DNA from: Mycobacterium sp. MS1601
Lineage (GTDB): Bacteria; Actinomycetota; Actinomycetes; Mycobacteriales; Mycobacteriaceae
Assembly (NCBI RefSeq): GCF_001984215.1
Contig: NZ_CP019420.1
Location: forward strand, 3,720,001-3,784,000
Reading direction: 5' to 3'
DNA: 64,000 nucleotides
The position numbers and the translations under genes are program-made. Shown one piece after another: positions 58,126 through 64,000 of this stretch (positions within the stretch are counted from its first letter, which is position 1; every line of letters begins with the position of its first letter). The notes beneath the pieces are model-generated. The model saw only the letters and a list, made by a program, of their open reading frames with translations, was not told the origin of the DNA and searched no databases.

Positions 58126-59349
58126 ATGTCCGACAGCACTATTCGACCGCTCGACGGTGTTCGTGTCCTCGAACTCGGCAACTACATCGCCGCCCCCACC
58201 GCGGGGCGAATGCTGGCCGACTTCGGTGCCGAGGTCATCAAGGTGGAACGGCCCGAGACCGGCGACGAACTGAGGAACTGGCGCCTCTACGCCGGCACCA
58301 CGTCGATGCTCTTTCGCACCATCAACCGGAACAAGAAGTCCATCGTGCTCGACCTCAAGACCGACCGAGGTCGCCAACTGGTGCTGGACCTGGTGCGGCA
58401 CTGCGACGTGCTGCTGGAGAACTTCCGGCCCGGCACCCTGGAAAAATGGGGCCTGGGACCGGAGGTGCTCAACGAGGCCAACCCCGATCTGGTGATCACC
58501 AGGATCTCGGCGTTCGGCCAGACCGGACCGCTGTCGAAGCGTCCCGGATTCGCCGCCGTCGCCGAAGCCGTCGGCGGCCTGCGCGAACTCGTCGGCGACC
58601 CCGACCGCCCCCCGGTGCGTGTCGGGGTGTCGATCGGCGACTCGATCGCCGGGATCTATGCGGCCTTCGGCACCGTCATGTCGCTGTTCCAGCGCGAGGC
58701 CAACCGGAACTCCGGTGGTGCGCCAATCGAGTTGCAGCAGCGCATCATCGACGTCGCACTCAACGAGTCCATCCTGTCGGTGATGGAGTCCCTGGTGCCG
58801 GACTATCTCGCCTACGGGGTGAAGCGGGAACGTGTCGGCGGGCGGATGGAAGGTATCGCCCCCACCAACGCCTACCCCTGCAGCGACGGGGCCAGCATCA
58901 TCATCGCGGGCAACGGTGACGGGATCTACGGCCGGTACATGCAGCTCATCGGCAGGCCGGATCTGGCCGGCGACCCTGACCTGCAGACCAACGCCGGACG
59001 GTGGTTACGGCGTGACGAACTGGACGCCGCGATCGGCGAGTGGACCCGTCGGCACACTCGCGACGAGGCACTGGCGCTGCTCGACGAGGCCGGGGTGCCG
59101 TCCGGCCCCATCTACACCGCGGCCGATATCTGCACCGACCAGCAGTACGCCGCACGAAACATGATCCAGGACTTCGCCGTCGACGCCGGCGGGGATCATC
59201 TGTCCACCGTGGGATTTCCCGGCATCGTTCCGGTGATCGGCCAAGCCTCACTTCCCATCCGCAACGTAGGACCGGATCTGGGTGAGCACACCGAGGACGT
59301 GCTCACCGAACTGCTCGGCAGCGACGCGACCACAGGAGCGCACGAATGA
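58126..59349 (+). CDS. CaiB/BaiF family (class III) CoA-transferase
   Basis: A 407-residue family III CoA-transferase. The catalytic Asp is Asp172 in RVGVSIGDSIAGIYAA. N-terminal GVRVLELGNYIAAPTAGRML and FGAEVIKVERPETGD and RPGTLEKWGLGPEVL are family signatures. Strong ribosome site AGGAGGAAA five bases before ATG. Coupled by ATGA to the lyase gene. Expected reaction: move CoA from a donor such as succinyl-CoA or acetyl-CoA to a dicarboxylate brought in by the GntP permease. Confidence 0.88.
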   Translation: MSDSTIRPLDGVRVLELGNYIAAPTAGRMLADFGAEVIKVERPETGDELRNWRLYAGTTSMLFRTINRNKKSIVLDLKTDRGRQLVLDLVRHCDVLLENFRPGTLEKWGLGPEVLNEANPDLVITRISAFGQTGPLSKRPGFAAVAEAVGGLRELVGDPDRPPVRVGVSIGDSIAGIYAAFGTVMSLFQREANRNSGGAPIELQQRIIDVALNESILSVMESLVPDYLAYGVKRERVGGRMEGIAPTNAYPCSDGASIIIAGNGDGIYGRYMQLIGRPDLAGDPDLQTNAGRWLRRDELDAAIGEWTRRHTRDEALALLDEAGVPSGPIYTAADICTDQQYAARNMIQDFAVDAGGDHLSTVGFPGIVPVIGQASLPIRNVGPDLGEHTEDVLTELLGSDATTGAHE

Positions 59350-60287
59350 CGCATCCCTACTCACCCCGCGCCGGACTTCGTGACGTCACCTTGCGTGACG
59401 GCCTGCAGTTGACCGGCAAACTGCTGTCCACCGAGCGCAAGGTCGAGATCGCCAGGCAGTTACTGGCATTCGGGGTTCCGGAGCTGGAGATCGGCTCGAT
59501 GGCCCGCGGGGACCTGGTGCCGCCGATGGCCAACACCCTCGACGTCATCGGCGAGCTCACCTCCGAGGAACTGGAACGCTGCTGGGTCTGGGTCGCCACA
59601 CCGCGTCACATCGAGAAGGCCGCCGCTGCCGGAGCCCGCCGGTTCCAGTACTGCCTGTCGGCCTCGAATGCGCACAACCAGGCCAACATCGGGCGTCCCA
59701 CCGAGACCAGCATCGCGGCCTTCCCCGACGCGGCACGCATCGCCCACGATGTCGGGGGTTCCATCGAACTGTGCATCGCCACCGCGTTCACCTGCCCCTT
59801 CGAGGGTGAGGTTGCGCTGGAATCGGTGATCGCCATCGCCGATGACCCCCGCACGGAAGGAGCCGCCGACCTGGTGCTGTGCGACACCCTGGGTCAGGCG
59901 GTGCCGGCCCAGGTGACCGCACTGTTCGACGCGGCACGGACGCGGACACCCCAGCGACGCTTGGTGTTCCACGGACACGACACCTGGGGCCTCGGTGTGG
60001 CGAACACGCTGGCCGCCATCAACGCCGGGGCAGAACTGGTGGACGGCTCCCTGGGCGGTCTCGGAGGTTGCCCCTTCGCGCCCGGCGCCAGCGGCAACAC
60101 CTCGAGCGAGGACCTGCTGTTCGCCACCCAGCCGCACTGGTTCACCCCGGACACCTTGGCGGCCATGGTGGGACTCACCGACACGATGCTGGCCGAGCTC
60201 GGCGAACCCAACCGCTCCAAGACCGCCCAGGGCGCCCGCTCGGAGGCACTTGCCTTCCCGTGGGTGATGGCCGCCGAAACCGCCTGA
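59346..60287 (+). CDS. HMG-CoA lyase-like enzyme
   Basis: A 313-residue TIM-barrel lyase of the HMGL-like family. The active-site motif LRDVTLRDGLQLTG (Arg and Asp), the metal ligands in FHGHDTWG, and the signature GGLGGCPFAPGASGNTSSED with the loop Cys are all present, as in 3-hydroxy-3-methylglutaryl-CoA lyase. The region after RDGLQ differs from the classical LQNE, so the true substrate may be a relative. With the CoA-transferase it would split a 3-hydroxy-3-methyl-type dicarboxyl-CoA to acetyl-CoA and a keto acid. Confidence 0.85.
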   Translation: MTHPYSPRAGLRDVTLRDGLQLTGKLLSTERKVEIARQLLAFGVPELEIGSMARGDLVPPMANTLDVIGELTSEELERCWVWVATPRHIEKAAAAGARRFQYCLSASNAHNQANIGRPTETSIAAFPDAARIAHDVGGSIELCIATAFTCPFEGEVALESVIAIADDPRTEGAADLVLCDTLGQAVPAQVTALFDAARTRTPQRRLVFHGHDTWGLGVANTLAAINAGAELVDGSLGGLGGCPFAPGASGNTSSEDLLFATQPHWFTPDTLAAMVGLTDTMLAELGEPNRSKTAQGARSEALAFPWVMAAETA

Positions 60288-60341
60288 TGTCGAACGATTC
60301 GCCGGACACCGCCACCCGCCGTCACCGGCAGGCGTTGACGC

Positions 60342-61127
60342 TCACGCGACGATTCGTCCGCCGAGGGTTCGGGTGACCTGCTCGGCATACCCGACCAGCA
60401 GGTCCACCCATTCCTCGCATTTCGCCAGCGGCAGCCGCAGGGTGGGGCCGCTGATCATCAGGGCACCGACCACGTCTCCGGCCGAGTCGAACACCGGAGC
60501 CGACAGGCCCGACGCGGAATCCTCGCGCTCACCCGCACTGATGGCATAACCGTCGGCCCGCGCCTTCGCGATCAGGGTGCGCAGTTCGTCGGCACTGGTG
60601 ACCGTCGTGTCCGTCATCGACTCCAGCGGCCCGGCCAGGATCTGTTCGGCCAGATGGGGATTCCACGCCAGCAGCACACGCCCGGCAGACCCGACGTGCA
60701 GCGGGATGATCTTGCCGACGTGCATCTCCCGCCGCAGTGCATGGCGCGTCTCGGCAATGGCCACGCACACCCGGTACCTGTCCTCGACCCGGAAGAAGCA
60801 CGCGGTTTCGCCTGTGGTGTCGCGTATTTCGGCGAGCACCGGCTTGAGGATGGTCAGGATGTCGAGATCCTTCATCGCGGATGCGGCCCAGTACGCCATC
60901 CGGGTCCCGATTCGTACCTGATCGCCCACCCGGTCCAGGAAACCCTGGGCGGCCATGTTGGTCACCAGCCGCTGCACCGTGGACGTCGGCAGTCCTGTGG
61001 CCTGCTGGAGCTCACCCAATGTCATCGACGGTTTCGACAGCGAGAACGCGTCCAGGATCTCGGTGATCTTGCCGAGCACCAGCAGTGGTTTGTGCTTGCT
61101 GGCGGAGTCATCGGCATCGATTGACAT
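60342..61127 (-). CDS. IclR-family transcriptional regulator
   Basis: A 261-residue IclR protein: N-terminal winged helix (about 15-80; MTLGELQQATGLPTSTVQRL) and a GAF-like effector domain (about 85-255; RREMHVGKIIPLHVGSAGRV). It lies 25 bases after the NCS2 permease gene in the same direction, so may be co-transcribed, and is convergent with the lyase operon. It may regulate either; the palindrome at 56598-56631 is a candidate site. Confidence 0.85.
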   Translation of the reverse strand: MSIDADDSASKHKPLLVLGKITEILDAFSLSKPSMTLGELQQATGLPTSTVQRLVTNMAAQGFLDRVGDQVRIGTRMAYWAASAMKDLDILTILKPVLAEIRDTTGETACFFRVEDRYRVCVAIAETRHALRREMHVGKIIPLHVGSAGRVLLAWNPHLAEQILAGPLESMTDTTVTSADELRTLIAKARADGYAISAGEREDSASGLSAPVFDSAGDVVGALMISGPTLRLPLAKCEEWVDLLVGYAEQVTRTLGGRIVA

Positions 61128-61152
61128 CCAGCTATTTTACGCAGCCGCTTCC

Positions 61153-62808
61153 TCAGTCCCGGCTGCGCTTGGAGAACCGGCCTTCGGTCACGTCGTCCCA
61201 CTTCTCGTAGACGGTGGCCACCTGCGGGTTGCCCTGCTCCCGGATCCAGTCGCAGGTGGCCCGGTCCGTCGAGGGGTTGGTGACGATGATGGTGTGCAGC
61301 TCGGGGCGTTCCTCGGCCAGCGCGCGCAGCCGCTCCGGTGGTGTCGAGGGATCGGCTGCCCGCAGCGCATCCAGCGGGTCGGGCAGCGCACCGCGGGGTG
61401 CGTCATAGGCCGCCAACTGCGAATCCTCTTCGGGTACATCTCGTTTGGTGTTCAACAGCAGATTGAGCACGATCGCGGTGATGGCACCGGCGGAGATGCC
61501 GGAGTGGAAGACGGTCTGGAACCAGTCCGGGAACTGGTAGTACAGGTCGAGTGCGACGTTGACGGGCGTGTCGGCGATCTCGCGGTTGGTGTAGTACAGC
61601 TTGGCCTCGGTCAGCATCGCGACACCCACCGAGATGGCCACCACCAGGATGTTGGTGTTGTCGAATTTCACCTTGGTCAGCGTGCGCACGCCACTGGCGG
61701 CCACCATGCCGAACAGAGCGACACCCGCACCCCCGAGTACGGGCAGCGGGATGCCTTCGACCACCGCCGCCATCTTCGGCAGCAAGCCCAGCAGCACCAG
61801 GATGACACCGGCGACGGTCGCCACGTGGCGGGTCTTGACACCGGTGATGGCCACCAGACCGACGTTCTGCGCGAACGCCGTGTAGGGGAAGGTGTTGAAG
61901 ACGCCGCCGATGACGGTGCCCAGCCCGTCGGCCCGCAGTCCGTCGGCCAGCCGCTGCGGGGTGATCTTCTCGTCGACGATCTCGCCGACGGCCACGATGT
62001 CACCCGTGGTCTCCGTCATGATCACGATCGCCACGATCAGCAGGGCGATGATGGAGCTGACCTGGAAGGACGGCAGCCCGAACTGGAACGGCGCGACGAA
62101 TCCCACCCAGTCGTAGTCACCCATGTGGCTCCAGTCGGTCATCCCCAGCGGGATCGCCACGACGGTGCCGATCATCAGACCCAGCAGGATCGACACCCGG
62201 CGCATGCCCTCAGGGGCGAACCGCTCGATAGCGATGATCACCACGAGGGTGAAGAACCCCATCCCGATGGCCTTGGGGTCACCGAAGCTGGGCCCGGTGC
62301 CGCCGCCGAACCAGCCGGCCGCCACCCGCATCAGCGACACCCCGATGATCAGGATGATGGTGCCCGTGACCAGCGGCGGGAAGAACCGGATGAGCCTGCC
62401 GAACACCGGCGCCAGCAGCATCATGAACAGACCGCACGCGATCACCGAGCCGTAGATGGCCGTCACACCGTGGGTGGTGCCGATGGTGATCATCGGACCC
62501 ACGGCGGCGAACGTCACCCCTTGCATCAGCGGCAGGCGCACCCCGAACCGCCAGAAACCGACCGCCTGGATGATGGTCGCGATACCGGCGACGAACAGGT
62601 CGGCCATGATCAGGTGCACGATGTCGGACTGCTGCAGCTGACCGGCGCCCACCATGGCGCCGCCCACGATCAGCGGCACCGCCACCGCGCCGGCGTACAT
62701 GGCCAGCACGTGCTGGATGCCCAGCGGGAGCAGCCGCTTCAGCGGGGGGATGTCGTCGACGGGGCGCTGCGCCGGCCGCCCTTCGGTGACAATTTTCGCC
62801 AGGGTCAT
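61153..62808 (-). CDS. NCS2 xanthine/uracil-type permease with variant leucine-rich-repeat C-terminus
   Basis: A 551-residue nucleobase:cation symporter-2 protein. About 14 helices; the NAT signature is AFAQNVGLVAITGVKTRHV, where Gln before Asn is usual for xanthine/urate carriers. The ring GDIVAVGEIVDEKIT follows the conserved ETTGD. Residues about 490-551 add a soluble domain (DALRAADPSTPPERLRALAE and ERPELHTIIVTNPST) that looks like the LRV/variant leucine-rich repeat found in actinobacterial proteins. Upstream of iclR. Confidence 0.85.
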   Translation of the reverse strand: MTLAKIVTEGRPAQRPVDDIPPLKRLLPLGIQHVLAMYAGAVAVPLIVGGAMVGAGQLQQSDIVHLIMADLFVAGIATIIQAVGFWRFGVRLPLMQGVTFAAVGPMITIGTTHGVTAIYGSVIACGLFMMLLAPVFGRLIRFFPPLVTGTIILIIGVSLMRVAAGWFGGGTGPSFGDPKAIGMGFFTLVVIIAIERFAPEGMRRVSILLGLMIGTVVAIPLGMTDWSHMGDYDWVGFVAPFQFGLPSFQVSSIIALLIVAIVIMTETTGDIVAVGEIVDEKITPQRLADGLRADGLGTVIGGVFNTFPYTAFAQNVGLVAITGVKTRHVATVAGVILVLLGLLPKMAAVVEGIPLPVLGGAGVALFGMVAASGVRTLTKVKFDNTNILVVAISVGVAMLTEAKLYYTNREIADTPVNVALDLYYQFPDWFQTVFHSGISAGAITAIVLNLLLNTKRDVPEEDSQLAAYDAPRGALPDPLDALRAADPSTPPERLRALAEERPELHTIIVTNPSTDRATCDWIREQGNPQVATVYEKWDDVTEGRFSKRSRD

Positions 62809-62872
62809 TGCGTCATCTTTGGTGCCCCGCGTTTCGTGAACTTTCCGCAGCGATGACCGCTGTATTACATGG

Positions 62873-63412
62873 TTACCGGCGTTCGTGCAGTTGTAGCAGC
62901 GTCCACGCCGCGATCGACTGGGCGTCGGTGATCTCTCCGGAGCGGATCATCGCCTCGACCGCGGCGCGCTCGAACCAGGCGCTGCGCAGATCCTGCTCCT
63001 CGAGCTCCAGTTCGGGCTCGCCCTCGGTGAGGCCCGTGGCCAAGAACACCCGCCCGCGCTGGCTGCTCATTCCCGGTGCGACGTCCAACATCCCCAGCGG
63101 TGTCATGGTGGTCGCCCGCAGCCCGGTCTCCTCGCGCAGCTCGCGCTCGGCCAGTTCAGCGGGCTCCAGTTCCGCACGGTCGGGTGCGGTGCCCTGGGGA
63201 AACTCCCACCGCCGCAACCCGAGGGGGTAGCGGAACTGCTCCACCAGCCGGAAGGAATCCTCGTGGCGGGCGATGATCAGCGCATACGTGGGCTTGTCCA
63301 CCACACCGTAGATTCCGGTGGACCCGTCGGGCCGGTGAATCGTGTCTTCGCGCAACGTCATCCAGGCGTTGCGGTAGGCCTCGCGAGTACCGGTGCACCG
63401 GATGTGATTCAT
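62873..63412 (-). CDS. NUDIX hydrolase, ADP-ribose pyrophosphatase-like
   Basis: A 179-residue Nudix protein. RLVEQFRYPLGLRRWEFPQG precedes the Nudix helix AELAERELREETGLRAT; the box has one residue less before REL than the strict consensus, as in some ADP-sugar pyrophosphatases. LDVAPGMSSQRGRVFLATGL follows. ATG at 63412 (MNHIRCTGTREAYRN) gives the usual length. It is transcribed with the NCS2 gene direction, 64 bases before it. Confidence 0.82.
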   Translation of the reverse strand: MNHIRCTGTREAYRNAWMTLREDTIHRPDGSTGIYGVVDKPTYALIIARHEDSFRLVEQFRYPLGLRRWEFPQGTAPDRAELEPAELAERELREETGLRATTMTPLGMLDVAPGMSSQRGRVFLATGLTEGEPELELEEQDLRSAWFERAAVEAMIRSGEITDAQSIAAWTLLQLHERR

Positions 63413-63443
63413 GCGGCCATTATCGCCGGGTAGCGTCTTGTGC

Positions 63444-64000
63444 GTGCTGTTGGCATCTCTGAACCCGTCTGCGGTCGCCGGTGGCGCCGACATCCCGAAC
63501 GCCGTGACCGTCGGCGACACCACGCTGAGTCGCAGCGACCTGCTCGGTGCGGCGACGTCGGTCGCCGAACGGGTGGGCGGGGCGTCGCGCGTCGCCATCC
63601 TGGCCACGCCCTCGGTGACGACGGTGCTGGCGGTGACCGGGTGCCTGATTGCCGGCGTCCCGTTCGTCCCGGTGCCGCCGGACGTGGGCGTCGCCGAGCG
63701 AGCCCACATCCTGTCCGACTCGAAGGCGCAGGGCTGGCTGGGCGAGGTGCCCGACGATGCAGGCGGGCTGGGGCACATCCCGGTGCGGGTGCACGCCCGC
63801 TCCTGGCATCGTTACGCCGAGCCGCACCCCGACCGCGCCGCGTACATCATGTACACCTCCGGGACCACCGGTGCGCCCAAGGGTGTGCAGACCTCTCGAC
63901 GGGCCGTGGCTGCCGATATCGACGGCCTCGCCGCGGCCTGGCAGTGGAGCCCCGACGACGTGCTGGTGCACGGGCTGCCGCTGTTCCACGTCCACGGCCT
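63444..64000 (+). CDS. fadD36: Acyl-CoA synthetase FadD36-like, cut by window edge
   Basis: The first 185 residues of an AMP-forming acyl-CoA ligase. MLLASLNPSAVAGGADIPNA from GTG 63444 resembles M. tuberculosis FadD36 (Rv1193), and the phosphate-binding loop YIMYTSGTTGAPKGVQTS (about residues 134-151) is complete. The adenylation core continues beyond the window. FadD proteins activate fatty acids to CoA esters; FadD36-like proteins accept short or medium chains in my recollection, which the fragment cannot show. Confidence 0.85.
   Translation, partial: MLLASLNPSAVAGGADIPNAVTVGDTTLSRSDLLGAATSVAERVGGASRVAILATPSVTTVLAVTGCLIAGVPFVPVPPDVGVAERAHILSDSKAQGWLGEVPDDAGGLGHIPVRVHARSWHRYAEPHPDRAAYIMYTSGTTGAPKGVQTSRRAVAADIDGLAAAWQWSPDDVLVHGLPLFHVHG

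Overview
The window is GC-rich, densely coding DNA from a non-tuberculous mycobacterium, probably a fast-growing Mycolicibacterium-type species. The evidence is a near-continuous set of mycobacterial orthologues in the order of M. tuberculosis Rv1145-Rv1193 (mmpL13, methyltransferase, sirtuin, GntR, two methyltransferases, PPOX protein, HhH-GPD, two Ala/Pro-rich secreted proteins, pimE, phhB, mutT2, typA, lpqW, mshB, fbiC, fadH, padR, fdxC, dapC, pruC, pruA, pruB, fadD36). Species-specific blocks interrupt this backbone. Orthology was judged from remembered sequences and synteny; no search was run.

Layout. 1-5.2 kb: DoxX fragment, MmpL13 transporter with a linked TetR and a perfect operator palindrome, a methyltransferase, sirtuin and GntR regulator. 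5.2-9 kb: tandem paralogous LCM-type methyltransferases, a Rv1155-like PPOX protein, a DUF5302 peptide and an acyltransferase. 9-17.7 kb (accessory): MFS exporter, an acetate/monocarboxylate symporter pair (SSS plus DUF485), GNAT, cupin, and a second SSS/DUF485-like module encoded with its own LytS/LytTR-type two-component system. 17.7-23.3 kb: secreted DUF732 protein, HhH-GPD protein, Ala/Pro-rich secreted proteins, PimE, PhhB, DUF3159 membrane protein, MutT2. 23.6-39.4 kb: DUF222/HNH (13E12) protein, PE-PPE-type hydrolase, two small Cys-rich proteins, TypA, LpqW, a 1,047-residue Ala-rich secreted repeat protein, a ClC channel, MshB, a 35-codon ORF with a Rv1171-like membrane protein, and a secreted protein with an acidic tail. 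39.6-47.6 kb: FbiC, YceI with a double operator, FadH/PadR, FdxC/DapC. 47.6-56.1 kb: sulfotransferase/DUF1214/TetR and the proline catabolic set PruC-PruA-PruB. 56.7-64 kb: a GntP permease, CaiB-type CoA-transferase and HMG-CoA-lyase-like operon, then IclR, an NCS2 purine permease with an added C-terminal domain, NUDIX and the start of FadD36.

Functionally the window mixes envelope glycolipid biosynthesis (PimE, LpqW, MmpL13), redox cofactor biosynthesis (MshB for mycothiol, FbiC for F420), carboxylate uptake and proline catabolism. The most unusual items are the 145-residue tandem-repeat protein with about 700 residues free of Lys, Arg, His, Cys and Trp; a probable dicarboxylate-CoA cleavage operon; an unassigned double palindrome before yceI; and two apparent single-C losses in C runs that break pruA and fuse two secreted-protein genes, which may be sequence errors.
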